Origin: Spirochaetae bacterium HGW-Spirochaetae-2 | GTDB taxonomy: Bacteria > Spirochaetota > Spirochaetia > Sphaerochaetales > Sphaerochaetaceae | Assembly (NCBI GenBank): GCA_002839355.1 | Contig: PGXW01000013.1 | Span: 124,001-188,000, forward strand | Reading direction: 5' to 3' | DNA: 64,000 nucleotides | Shown here: positions 49,052 through 57,527 of the stretch, piece by piece | Position numbering within the stretch: the stretch's first letter is position 1 | Layout: every line of letters begins with the position of its first letter | Position numbers and translations under genes: made by a program | The notes under the pieces: generated by a model | Seen by the model: only the letters and a program-made list of their open reading frames with translations | Database searches by the model: none | What the model was told of the DNA's origin: nothing

Positions 49052-50347
49052 ATGAGAAGATTACGTATTGCATTGTTGGTGCTTGCACTTGCAGTGACCG
49101 TGTTTGCCATGGTCGGCTGTGCAAAGGAAGCTGAACCTACAGCACAGGCACCATCTGCTGCCCCCGCCGTTGTTCCTGCTCCGGCTGCAACTCCTTCCGT
49201 GCCATCGGGCAACTATAAGGATGGTATCTATTATGCCATGGATGAAGCATTCGGTTCTTCCGGCTGGAAATATGCGGTCACTATAACCGTTGAGGGTGGA
49301 AATATTGTCGATGTCGACTGGAATGGCTTGAATGTCAATGCCGGTGTTGACAAGAAGACCTACGACCGGGCCGGCCGATACAACATGGTCAAATTCGGTG
49401 GAGCACAGGCCGAGTGGTACCAGCAGGCCCAGAAGGCCGAGGCCCACCTGATCAAGACTCAGGATCCGAGAGCGATCACCTACACCGATGAATCGGGACA
49501 TACCGATGACATCGCGGGTGTTTCTATCCATGTGGTGGAGATGTTCGAATTGGCCGAGAAGGCGCTGGCCGCCGGTCCTGTAGGTGTCGGAATGTATGAG
49601 GATGGCGCCTACTTTGCGATTGCCGATGAATATCCTTCCTCTGGTTGGAAGGAATATGTCTCGCTTACCGTAATCAACGGACGCATTGCGGCTGTGAACT
49701 GGAGTGCGGTGAACAAGAACGGGGACGACAAGAAGCAATATGACAAGGCCGGCAAATACAACATGGTCAAGTTTGGTGGAGCACAGGCCGAATGGTACCA
49801 GCAGGCTGAGAAGGCCGAAGCCCATTTGATCGAGATCCAGAATCCGACGTTGGTGAATTATATCGACGACGAAGGGCATACCGATGACTTCGCCGGTGCA
49901 TCGATCCATGTGGATGCATTGTTCGAGCTGGCCTTGGAGGCCCTTGCCGCAGGACCGGTCGAACTCGGTCCGTACGCCGACGGTGGCTATTTCGCTTCCG
50001 ACGATGCCTTCGGTTCATCTGGTTGGAAGGGTAATGTTTCCCTCTTCGTGAAAGATGGAAATATCGTGAATGTATATTGGAGTGCTGTGAACGAAGCCGG
50101 TGACGACAAGAAGGTCTACGATATGGAAGGCAAATACAACATGGTCAAGTTCGGTGGTGCGATTGACGAATGGTATGTCCAGGCGCAGCGTGTCGAGAAT
50201 TATCTGCTCGAGACCCAAGACCCCAAGAAGATCACCTACAAGGATGACAATGGACATACAGACGATATCTCCGGTGCTACAATCCACGTGAACGATTTCT
50301 ATGCTTTGGTCGAAAAAGCGTTCGCTGCTGGTCCCAAGAAGTATTGA
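49052..50347 (+). CDS. pplA: Lipoprotein with three FMN-binding repeats (PplA-like)
   Basis: 431 residues. Lipoprotein signal with FAMVGC, an Ala/Pro-rich linker, and three repeats of an FMN-binding domain (about residues 50-172, 180-298, 306-427). Each repeat has a DG-Y motif, GWK and YNMVKFGGA, and ends in the flavinylation motif: DIAGVS (Ser158), DFAGAS (Ser284), DISGAT (Thr410), exactly 126 residues apart. ApbE attaches FMN by a phosphoester to this Ser/Thr, so up to three flavins are expected. Listeria PplA, with two such domains, passes electrons to iron or extracellular acceptors. Its gene ends in a terminator. Confidence 0.92.
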   Translation: MRRLRIALLVLALAVTVFAMVGCAKEAEPTAQAPSAAPAVVPAPAATPSVPSGNYKDGIYYAMDEAFGSSGWKYAVTITVEGGNIVDVDWNGLNVNAGVDKKTYDRAGRYNMVKFGGAQAEWYQQAQKAEAHLIKTQDPRAITYTDESGHTDDIAGVSIHVVEMFELAEKALAAGPVGVGMYEDGAYFAIADEYPSSGWKEYVSLTVINGRIAAVNWSAVNKNGDDKKQYDKAGKYNMVKFGGAQAEWYQQAEKAEAHLIEIQNPTLVNYIDDEGHTDDFAGASIHVDALFELALEALAAGPVELGPYADGGYFASDDAFGSSGWKGNVSLFVKDGNIVNVYWSAVNEAGDDKKVYDMEGKYNMVKFGGAIDEWYVQAQRVENYLLETQDPKKITYKDDNGHTDDISGATIHVNDFYALVEKAFAAGPKKY

Positions 50348-50384
50348 GCGGTCGGCTCTAGCCGGCTCTGGTGACTAAGATGGT

Positions 50385-50417
50385 CTTGGATGGGTGTTCC
50401 CGTCCAAGGCTATTTTT
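50385..50417 (+). terminator. Rho-independent terminator of the FMN-binding lipoprotein gene
   Basis: CTTGGATGGG (50385-50394), loop TGTT, CCCGTCCAAG (50399-50408), one G-U pair, followed by GCTATTTTTAT. Confidence 0.85.
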
Positions 50418-50421
50418 ATGT

Positions 50422-51117
50422 CTATGGCTTCAGCTTAGTCCGAAGCGACGCTGCCCACTCCTTCCCCTCAACCGTTACACGACGGGAATCCCTGATCTTT
50501 TGGATAGCCATGCGCATGGTTTCTGTCGAAAAGGGCAGTTGGGCCAACCATGGTTGCACAACCTGGGGGTCGACGGTGTAGGCGGTTGCGGCTGCCCACG
50601 CAACTGCCATCCGTACATAGTAATGATCATTCTCTGCCGTCGACAACAGGGGGAGTATCCTCGGGTCCAAGGGAAAGTCCATGAATTGGAACAACAGCAT
50701 TACCACAGAGAATCGGATGGCATAAGGATGCGAATCATGGATATGCCTTTCAACGAGCCTCATATAGTGCTCTTTCGCCCTGTTGGCTTTTCGCAAGGTA
50801 GCGCAGAAGCTGTCGCAGATTGCCCAGTTGTCGATGTTGGGGAGGAAACTTTCGACCAGACCGACCCGTTGCTCTTCAGGCATGTTCGCATAAGCGACAA
50901 CCAAGGCTCGCAGGAGCGTTTGCTCATGGTAGGTGTCCGCTTCAGGATTCTCCAAGATAGATTTCCAATCACCACGTGCCAGTTCCTTGCCAAGCGATCG
51001 GATTTGGGGAATGCGTACCCCAAGCAATGGTTTCCCATCTGGAATCAGACGTTGGGAGAATTCCCTGTATCCGCTTTCTGCCATGAGTTCCAATCGTTGG
51101 AGTACGGATGGTTCCAT
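50422..51117 (-). CDS. DNA alkylation repair glycosylase, AlkD-like HEAT-repeat protein
   Basis: 231 residues made of HEAT-like helical repeats. The N-terminal LLGVRIPQIRSLGKELARGDW and the block NWAICDSFCATL keep the Asp thought to be catalytic in AlkD, and the Arg in AIRFSVVMLL matches the other key residue. Such enzymes remove N3- and N7-alkylpurines without flipping the base. The ATG at 51117 lies 4 bases after the cysK stop, so it is the second gene of the cysK operon. Confidence 0.85.
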   Translation of the reverse strand: MEPSVLQRLELMAESGYREFSQRLIPDGKPLLGVRIPQIRSLGKELARGDWKSILENPEADTYHEQTLLRALVVAYANMPEEQRVGLVESFLPNIDNWAICDSFCATLRKANRAKEHYMRLVERHIHDSHPYAIRFSVVMLLFQFMDFPLDPRILPLLSTAENDHYYVRMAVAWAAATAYTVDPQVVQPWLAQLPFSTETMRMAIQKIRDSRRVTVEGKEWAASLRTKLKP

Positions 51118-51121
51118 GGCG

Positions 51122-52054
51122 CTACTCGTTGAACAGGGCGGTGGAGAGGTAACGGTCACCGTTGTCCGGCAAGACGACCACAATGGTCTTTCCTGCGTTT
51201 TCTGGCCGTTGTGCGATTTTCAATGCAGCTGCGAGGGCTGCCCCGGAAGATATGCCGGCGAGAATCCCCTCTATCCGAGCCAATTCCCTCCCGGTCTCGA
51301 ATGCCTCTTCATTTTCAATGGTTACGATCTCATCATAGATCGAAACATCCAGCGTGTCGGGAATGAACCCCGCACCAATACCTTGGATCTTGTGTGGCCC
51401 CGGAATACCGGTGCTCAAGACAGGAGACCCGCTTGGTTCTACGGCAATCACCTTCAGTGCAGGGTTCTGGGCTTTCAGATAGGATCCGGCACCACTAATA
51501 GTCCCTCCGGTACCTACTCCCGCAACGAGGAAATCAACTTTCCCGTCCGTATCCCGCCAGATTTCGGGACCGGTTGTCGCCTCATGGATCGCAGGGTTGG
51601 CACTATTGGTGAATTGGCTGGGGATAAATGAATTCGGAATCTCCTTTGCCAATTCCTCGGCTTTTGCAATTGCACCCTTCATACCTTTCGTTCCTTCGGT
51701 CAGCACCAGTTCCGCACCGTAGGCTTTCAATAGGGTCCTCCGTTCCACACTCATGGTGTCTGGCATGGTCAGGACCACCCGATAGCCGTGGGCAGAACCC
51801 ATGAGCGCGAGTCCTATGCCGGTATTGCCACTGGTCGGTTCTATGATTGTCGAGCCTTCAATGAGCAGGCCCTTTTTCTCGGCATCCTCCACCATCGCCT
51901 TTGCTATCCTGTCCTTCACACTTCCCGCTGGATTGAACGATTCGAGTTTTGCCAGGATTCGAGCTTGCAATACATGCTTTTGGGTGAAGTGTGGCAGTTC
52001 GACCAAAGGGGTGTTTCCAACGAGTTCGGTTATGTTTCCAAATATGCGTGACAT
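51122..52054 (-). CDS. cysK: Cysteine synthase A (O-acetylserine sulfhydrylase)
   Basis: 310 residues. The PLP-binding Lys47 lies in [21 protein letters not shown] is the substrate loop, [10 protein letters not shown] binds the PLP phosphate. It makes cysteine from O-acetylserine and sulphide in the cytoplasm. AGGAG precedes the ATG. Upstream is an AT-rich region with the palindrome ATCATATATGAT (52077-52088), a possible operator. It leads directly into the AlkD-like gene. Confidence 0.95.
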   Translation of the reverse strand: MSRIFGNITELVGNTPLVELPHFTQKHVLQARILAKLESFNPAGSVKDRIAKAMVEDAEKKGLLIEGSTIIEPTSGNTGIGLALMGSAHGYRVVLTMPDTMSVERRTLLKAYGAELVLTEGTKGMKGAIAKAEELAKEIPNSFIPSQFTNSANPAIHEATTGPEIWRDTDGKVDFLVAGVGTGGTISGAGSYLKAQNPALKVIAVEPSGSPVLSTGIPGPHKIQGIGAGFIPDTLDVSIYDEIVTIENEEAFETGRELARIEGILAGISSGAALAAALKIAQRPENAGKTIVVVLPDNGDRYLSTALFNE

Positions 52055-52076
52055 GGTGTTCTCCTATATCATACTA

Positions 52077-52088
52077 ATCATATATGAT
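52077..52088. promoter_or_regulatory. Palindrome upstream of cysK
   Basis: A perfect 12-bp palindrome ATCATATATGAT, 23 bases before the cysK start, in an AT-rich promoter region. It could be an operator for a cysteine regulator. Confidence 0.4.
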
Positions 52089-52135
52089 AAATGTATTATA
52101 ATGGCAGAGACGAGGGAAGTCAAGAATCCGTATAT

Positions 52136-52168
52136 AAAAAAACCGTCGTGGAAACATATCCACGACGG
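52136..52168 (-). terminator. Rho-independent terminator of the FKBP gene
   Basis: On the minus strand CCGTCGTGG (52168-52160) and CCACGACGG (52151-52143) form a perfect 9-bp stem followed by TTTTTTTATAT. Confidence 0.9.
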
Positions 52169-52191
52169 CGAAGGAAGTTCAATGCGTGTGT

Positions 52192-53292
52192 CTATTTGAC
52201 AATGTCATGCAGTTCAACATCGAAAATCAGTAGTGTGTTGGGGGGGATCATTTCATTGCCCATTTCCCCGTATGCCAAGGATGGGTGCACATAGAAGCGG
52301 TAATGGCTACCGACAGGCATGAGCCTCACTCCTTCGGAGAATCCGGGAATCAGGTTTGAAAGGCCGAACACCGAAGGTTCGCCCCGGCTGTACGAGTTGT
52401 CGCCGGTGGACCCGTCGAGGAATGTGATCATGTAATCGAGCTCCACGGTATCCTCGGCTGTTGGAATGGCTCCATTACCGGCCGACATAACCTTGTATTG
52501 GAGCCCGCTTTCTGTTGTAACGACACCTTCGAGCTGGCTGTTCTCGGCAAGGAAAGTCTCCGCCTCGACGAGATTCTGGGCGGCATACTCCCTGACCATG
52601 CTATCGTATTCGGCCATCAGCTTGTCCTGATAGGCGGTGAACAATGCATCGATGTCCTCGTCTGTGTAGGGAAGGGGAATCTCGGCATAGGCGTCGGAGA
52701 TACCGGAGTTGAAGTCCTTGAGCACAACAATGATACCTTGGCTCTGCAGATTGTATTGGACCACATAGCCGTAGCCGTAACTGAAGCGGTCGCGGAATGA
52801 AGCCAGTTCCCCGGCATCCTCCCCGATCCCGGCTTCAAGATCCGTCTCGGTGAGGACTCCATCCAGGAAGCCCTGGTATTGCATGAACAGATTGTTGATC
52901 TCTTCCTCTGTCAATTTTGGATCGGCATAATTGAAGAAATCGGCAGATCCGGAGATAAAGGGTCCAGCCGCCAAATCGATGCCTTGTCCGATAATGTTGT
53001 TGGCCAACAGGTGTCCATATACATAACTGAATTTCTGGTCGAGTTCGGGATCGTCCGCGGTGATTGCCGGAGCGGTATCTATTACGATCGTGTCGGTTTT
53101 GCTTTCAACCACAGGTGCTTCTTCGGCTTGTACGACCGGTTCTGACACTACAGTTGACTGTGCAGCGGTAGCTGGAACCGTTTGCGTACTTTCTGTCGTT
53201 GTTGTCGGTGCTGTCTCGGCTTTTGTGCCTGTACAGGAAACAATCAGGGCAGTGGCAAGCAATAGAATTGCCAGTATAGAGAATTTTTTCAT
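52192..53292 (-). CDS. FKBP-type peptidyl-prolyl isomerase lipoprotein with duplicated N-terminal domain
   Basis: 366 residues. Lipoprotein signal LLLATALIVSC (Cys20), then a Thr/Val-rich linker. Two FkpA-N-like helical repeats follow: FSYVYGHLLANNIIGQGIDL (about 88) and FSYGYGYVVQYNLQSQGI (about 166), each ending in an EEINNLFMQYQ / EDIDALFTAYQ element. The C-terminal FKBP domain (about 255-366) has the usual DYMITFLDGS, IPGFSEGVRLMPVG and PPNTLLIFDVEL. It should help fold periplasmic or outer-membrane proteins. One FkpA-N region is the rule, so the duplication is unusual. AAGGAG precedes the ATG at 53292. Confidence 0.9.
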   Translation of the reverse strand: MKKFSILAILLLATALIVSCTGTKAETAPTTTTESTQTVPATAAQSTVVSEPVVQAEEAPVVESKTDTIVIDTAPAITADDPELDQKFSYVYGHLLANNIIGQGIDLAAGPFISGSADFFNYADPKLTEEEINNLFMQYQGFLDGVLTETDLEAGIGEDAGELASFRDRFSYGYGYVVQYNLQSQGIIVVLKDFNSGISDAYAEIPLPYTDEDIDALFTAYQDKLMAEYDSMVREYAAQNLVEAETFLAENSQLEGVVTTESGLQYKVMSAGNGAIPTAEDTVELDYMITFLDGSTGDNSYSRGEPSVFGLSNLIPGFSEGVRLMPVGSHYRFYVHPSLAYGEMGNEMIPPNTLLIFDVELHDIVK

Positions 53293-53369
53293 GAAACGAT
53301 ACTCCTTGGGAAAATTGTTTTTATGTCCAAACATTCCCTAAATATCTCCTGATACCGCATGATAGTCAA

Positions 53370-53403
53370 CACACAATCCTCCCCTGCAGGTGAAGATTGT
53401 GTG
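53370..53403 (-). other. 9-bp inverted repeat between the phosphodiesterase and FKBP genes
   Basis: CACACAATC (53370-53378) and GATTGTGTG (53395-53403) are perfect inverted copies enclosing CTGCAG. On the minus strand it follows the phosphodiesterase stop by 11 bases and may end that operon, though the T tract after it is poor. Confidence 0.5.
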
Positions 53404-53413
53404 AAGACACGAA

Positions 53414-54325
53414 TTATCGGGCGATGGGAATGGTTTTACCGAGAATGTCGGGAAAGTCCGAGGTGATGAAATCGACACCCATGGCGGCAAGGCGTTCCAT
53501 GGCACTGGGCTCGTTCACCGTCCATACCCCGATGCCCAGGTTCTTGTTCCGCAATTCGGTATACAAGGTTTTGGACAGGTACGAATAGTTGATACCGACA
53601 TAATCGACTCCAAGGGAGGCGATATCCGCCGCGACCGCCTTGGGGCCGCCAGTTCCGATACCCGTCATGTATTTCTTGCTTATCAGGGCCGCACGCTTGA
53701 GTTTGGGTTCCAACTGCCCGATTGTTTCCAGAGTGGGAAAATCGAAAGATATGACCACACTTCTATCGGTCAGTCCACGTTCGGCCAGTAATTCAACCAG
53801 TTTCTCCTCAATTCCCGCATACCGCGAGCCATCGCTTCTCAGCTTGATCTCGATCTGGTACCCGATCGGATACCCGGCCTTGGTCTCGACCAGATCAAAC
53901 ACTTGCGGGAGTGTGGGAATGGCTTGAAACCCAAATGAATGGCCCGGAGAGTACGTGGCCGCAGCATCGAAGGTGGCCAAAGTCGCCCGGTCATAGTCGG
54001 AGATGTGTCCAATTATTCCGGTTGTCCGCTCGAGCAGCGGATCGTGCATGACAATCAATTCACCGTCCTTGCTGAGGTGGATATCCAATTCAACCATGTC
54101 GGGGCGATAGTGCAGCCCGTTTTCGAATGCTGCCAACGTATTCTCGGGAGCCAGACCAGCTCCACCCCTGTGTGCCACCAACAGTGGCTGTTCGCGTCCT
54201 TTCATTGAGCTACATCCTGTTGTTGCCAATACGAGTAGTACCCACACAAGGAGACCGATGGCCGCCCAGGCGGCCATCGTCTCGCGTACCACAGCACCAG
54301 CTGCTTTCCTACTTGAACGAATCAT
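53414..54325 (-). CDS. Glycerophosphodiester phosphodiesterase lipoprotein
   Basis: 303 residues. The N-terminus has a hydrophobic segment (AAIGLLVWVLLVLATTGC) with a lipobox Cys about residue 38. The GDPD domain has LLVAHRGGAGLAPENT and ELDIHLSKDGELIVMHD with catalytic His and metal-binding Glu/Asp, and ends VWTVNEPSAMERLAAMGVDFITSDFPD. It releases glycerol 3-phosphate from glycerophosphodiesters. The ATG overlaps the ugpB stop by 17 bases and follows AAGGA, which supports joint work: cleavage outside, import by the adjacent transporter. Lipid anchoring at the outer or inner membrane fits. Confidence 0.92.
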   Translation of the reverse strand: MIRSSRKAAGAVVRETMAAWAAIGLLVWVLLVLATTGCSSMKGREQPLLVAHRGGAGLAPENTLAAFENGLHYRPDMVELDIHLSKDGELIVMHDPLLERTTGIIGHISDYDRATLATFDAAATYSPGHSFGFQAIPTLPQVFDLVETKAGYPIGYQIEIKLRSDGSRYAGIEEKLVELLAERGLTDRSVVISFDFPTLETIGQLEPKLKRAALISKKYMTGIGTGGPKAVAADIASLGVDYVGINYSYLSKTLYTELRNKNLGIGVWTVNEPSAMERLAAMGVDFITSDFPDILGKTIPIAR

Positions 54326-55592
54326 TGTATTCCTTCAAAAGGTCGGCAGAGGTCTCTTCCATGACCCTCTTCGGATCCCTGTTTGCGATCAACAGTTTCT
54401 CGATCATCTGGCGAAGGATTTCTGTTCCCTTTCCCAAGGAGATTACGCTAGCCTGTGGACGGGTGAACTGGAGCTGGTCGACTGCGACCTTCCGTACCGG
54501 GTTTGCCTGGAAATAGGCGACCGTCTCAGGATATGCCATAGAGGATTTGCTTACCGGCATGTATCCGGTCTTGATCACAATCGCCGAATTGGCTTCGGCG
54601 CTGGTCATGTATTTCATGAATTCCCAAGCGGCATCCTGACGGAACTTGTCGGTGCTGGTCATGGCAAGGACCGATCCGCCGACTGGAACGAGATTCTGCA
54701 CCTGGCCGGGCATGAAGGCGGGAATCACATCGAAATCGGCACGGCTGAGCAGGTTGCCCATGCTTCCTGTCGAACCGAAGACCATGGCGACTTTCCGGTT
54801 GAGCAGATCGTCATGGCTGTTGGATGGCATGGCGGTCTTGTCCTTGAACACCATGTCCTGCCAGAGGGTTGCCAGCTTGATAGCCGGTTCCTCGGTAAGA
54901 TGGATGTTGAACTGCTCATCGGAAACCTGTCCCCCAAACGAGTAGACGGCACCTTGGAAATACCAGTGTGCACTGGTCTGGCCCATGGTGAAACCGGCTC
55001 CGAGCTGGATCGGTTCGCCAGCGGCGTTGTACTTGCTGACCTTCTTGCTGAATTCCCTGAATTCGTCCCAGGTCTTGGGGGCTCTTCTGGGCAAGCCCGC
55101 TTCGACCAGCATGTCTCCGTTCACATAGAGCAGCGGTGTGCTGCGCATGACCGGCATGGCGTACAGGGACCCGTCATAGTACCCGTCCTGGATGAGTCCC
55201 GGGATATAATCGTCCAAGTCGAATCCAGTCTTGTCCTTCTTCACGAACTGGTCGAGGCTTACCAATGCCCCATCCTTTGCGAACAGTGCGACGAACGGTG
55301 AATCGAGCAGCACGACATCGGGAAGATTCCCAGCTGCAAGGGCCGCAAGTAATTTTTGCAGGATCTCCGCATAGGCTCCCTGGAACTGCGATTCCACAAT
55401 CACCTTGTCCTGGGAAGCGTTGAATCGGGCGACCAGCTCTTCCTGGACTTCTCCTGCTACACCGGTGAGACTGCGCCAATAGACGATCTTGACCGGTCCC
55501 TCGGGAGCCTTTTCAGCCGCGGCTCCCGCCCAGACGGCTGTGGTGCTGAGCGCGAGCAGCGCAATCAGCAATACGAGCACATACCTTTTCAT
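54309..55592 (-). CDS. ugpB: ABC transporter substrate-binding protein, UgpB-like
   Basis: 427 residues of the SBP_bac_1 family. Signal peptide MKRYVLVLLIALLALSTTAVWAG. The start VKIVYWRSLTGVAGEVQEELVARFN and later LPDVVLLDSPFVALFAKDGAL, GGSVLAMTSTDKFRQDAAWEFMKYMTS match sugar and glycerol-3-phosphate binders. Linkage to the GDPD lipoprotein favours glycerol 3-phosphate or glycerophosphodiesters. AAGGAGG precedes the ATG at 55592; a start at 55619 lacks such support. A hairpin between it and ugpE may adjust expression. No ATPase gene is nearby. Confidence 0.88.
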   Translation of the reverse strand: MKRYVLVLLIALLALSTTAVWAGAAAEKAPEGPVKIVYWRSLTGVAGEVQEELVARFNASQDKVIVESQFQGAYAEILQKLLAALAAGNLPDVVLLDSPFVALFAKDGALVSLDQFVKKDKTGFDLDDYIPGLIQDGYYDGSLYAMPVMRSTPLLYVNGDMLVEAGLPRRAPKTWDEFREFSKKVSKYNAAGEPIQLGAGFTMGQTSAHWYFQGAVYSFGGQVSDEQFNIHLTEEPAIKLATLWQDMVFKDKTAMPSNSHDDLLNRKVAMVFGSTGSMGNLLSRADFDVIPAFMPGQVQNLVPVGGSVLAMTSTDKFRQDAAWEFMKYMTSAEANSAIVIKTGYMPVSKSSMAYPETVAYFQANPVRKVAVDQLQFTRPQASVISLGKGTEILRQMIEKLLIANRDPKRVMEETSADLLKEYNDSFK

Positions 55593-55614
55593 GAAAACCT
55601 CCTTAGTTTTCTTC

Positions 55615-55634
55615 GGCAACCTCGACGGGTTGCC
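55615..55634 (-). other. Intercistronic hairpin between ugpE and ugpB
   Basis: GGCAACC (55615-55621), loop TCGACG, GGTTGCC (55628-55634), a perfect 7-bp stem without T tract. Such hairpins between permease and binding-protein genes can protect one end of a processed mRNA. Confidence 0.5.
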
Positions 55635-55656
55635 TCTCCAATCTCAAGTCAAGGCA

Positions 55657-56508
55657 TCAACCTTTTACGGCTCCGGCAGCGATTCCCTCGATCAGCTGCT
55701 TTTGAGCCAGGAAATAGACAATCAAAGGAGGAACAAGGACAAACAATGATGCGGCCATGAGATGTTCGGGGCCAATCGCATACTCGGCCGTACGTACCAT
55801 GGCCAACCCGACAGGGAGCGTCCGCATGTTCTGTGTGTTGGTCACAATCAACGGCCAGAGGTAGCTGTTCCACTTTGCCAGGAACAGGTACAGCACCAGC
55901 GTTCCCAAAACAGGCCGTGCCAGCGGCAATGCGATATGGACCATCGTCTTGAAATGGCCCAATCCGTCCAATTCTGCCGCATCGTAGAGTGCCGCCGGGA
56001 CGGATAGGAAGTACTGGCGCAACAGGAAAGCACCGAACACACTGGAAACGTGTGGTATGACGATACCCTGGTACGTATTGATCCACTTGAGGTGCTTCAA
56101 CACGACATAATTGGGGATCAATGCCACCTGGCTTGGAATCATCATGGCAGCGAGCATGACCAGGAACATGACATCGCGATACTTGAAGCGGATCCGGGCG
56201 AACGCATATGCCGAGAGTGCCGCGATAGAGACTTCGAGGAAAACCCCGGTGGTTGCGGTTATGATGCTGTTGATATAGAAGCGTCCGAATGGAGCCAGGC
56301 TCCAAGCTTTGGCGAAGTTGTCCCATCGTATGGTCTTGGGCCACCAGATCGGAGGAAATATCGCTACTTCTGCAGGACTCTTGATGGAAGTGGTGACCAT
56401 CCAGAGGAACGGAATGCCGATGAACAGCGATGCGAGGATCAATATCAGATGGGAGCCGGCTCTTCCAAGGTACCAGCGGGCGGAACGTTTCTTGTGGACC
56501 TCTACCAT
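55657..56508 (-). CDS. ugpE: ABC transporter permease, UgpE-like
   Basis: 283 residues, six membrane helices. The EAA loop is AALYDAAELDGLGHFKTMVHIALPLARPV, which contacts the ATPase, and the C-terminus QKQLIEGIAAGAVKG is the usual MalG/UgpE end. Pairs with UgpA in the inner membrane. AGGAGG precedes the ATG, 12 bases after ugpA. Confidence 0.93.
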   Translation of the reverse strand: MVEVHKKRSARWYLGRAGSHLILILASLFIGIPFLWMVTTSIKSPAEVAIFPPIWWPKTIRWDNFAKAWSLAPFGRFYINSIITATTGVFLEVSIAALSAYAFARIRFKYRDVMFLVMLAAMMIPSQVALIPNYVVLKHLKWINTYQGIVIPHVSSVFGAFLLRQYFLSVPAALYDAAELDGLGHFKTMVHIALPLARPVLGTLVLYLFLAKWNSYLWPLIVTNTQNMRTLPVGLAMVRTAEYAIGPEHLMAASLFVLVPPLIVYFLAQKQLIEGIAAGAVKG

Positions 56509-56520
56509 GCCGCACCTCCT

Positions 56521-57399
56521 CTAATAGTGTACCCACCGGCGGGAGAGCCGGTTCTGGACGAGTGTCACGACCATGATCAGCAGGAACAGGATCAAGGCCA
56601 AGGCCGAAGCATAGCCGGTCTTGAACCATTGGAACGCGTTCTGATACAGGTAGAGCACATATACGTTGGAGCTGTTGAGTGGTCCTCCGTCGGTCATGAT
56701 CGAGATGATGTCGAACGCCTTGAGCGCTCCGATGAATGACGTGACGGTCAGGAAGAAAGTCGTGGGACTCAACAACGGAAAAGTTATATGGATGAAGTTT
56801 TGCCATGGGGTGACACCATCCACAAGTGCCGCATCGTAGATATCCTGCGGAATATTCTTCAATCCGGCGAGGAACAGTACCATGTCGTAGCCGATTCCGC
56901 TCCATACCAACACGATGATGACCGCCGGCAGTGCCCAGTGGATATTGTGGATCCAGTCGGGACTGGTCATGCCGACTGCGCGGAATAGGAACCGGAAGAG
57001 TCCGTAGGTTGGCTCGAATATCCATGTCCACACCATGGCGACCGCGACACTGGTGGTGAATGTAGGGCTGAAGATGATTGCCCGGTATAGCGATCCGCCC
57101 CTGGGATTCCTGTTCAGTTGGATCGACAGGGACAGGGCGATACCGAGTTTGAACAGGACGGTGAAAACTGCCAAGGCCAAGGTGTTGCGGGTTATCTGCC
57201 AGAAGACCGGATCGTTGAACAACGACACATAGTTGTCCATACCGATGAAGGTCTTTTTGGGTGCGATCATGTTCCACTTGAAGAAACTCAAGAACAGGCT
57301 GTATACGATAGGCCAGAATACAAAGACACCAAGCAGGATAAAATTGGGAGCGGTGAATCCTATGAATGCCAAGGCATCCTTGCGTGCCCGCCTGGACAT
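56521..57399 (-). CDS. ugpA: ABC transporter permease, UgpA-like
   Basis: 292 residues from the chosen ATG, six membrane helices. Its EAA loop is QDIYDAALVDGVTPWQNFIHITFPLLSPT. First gene of the operon ugpA-ugpE-ugpB-phosphodiesterase. The order with the binding protein third is uncommon. The start is uncertain: ATG at 57399 begins MSRRARKDALAF, a typical permease N-terminus, but a GTG at 57453 has AGGGG upstream and the frame opens at 57495. Confidence 0.88.
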   Translation of the reverse strand: MSRRARKDALAFIGFTAPNFILLGVFVFWPIVYSLFLSFFKWNMIAPKKTFIGMDNYVSLFNDPVFWQITRNTLALAVFTVLFKLGIALSLSIQLNRNPRGGSLYRAIIFSPTFTTSVAVAMVWTWIFEPTYGLFRFLFRAVGMTSPDWIHNIHWALPAVIIVLVWSGIGYDMVLFLAGLKNIPQDIYDAALVDGVTPWQNFIHITFPLLSPTTFFLTVTSFIGALKAFDIISIMTDGGPLNSSNVYVLYLYQNAFQWFKTGYASALALILFLLIMVVTLVQNRLSRRWVHY

Positions 57400-57527
57400 C
57401 GTTTGTCTGCGGAACTTCCCTTCGCGAAATACTTTCTGTGAATCTCCCCTCACTGCACAAACCCCTTTAGGCTGTTGCCGACAAGTAAAATCCATGACTA
57501 GTATATCGCACTACCGGGTAAATACAA

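Noticed and set aside
55649-57460. A 603-codon minus-strand frame across both ugp permease genes
   Set aside because: It is in another frame of the same strand over two good permeases and its product is Arg/His/Pro-rich without membrane helices or motifs.
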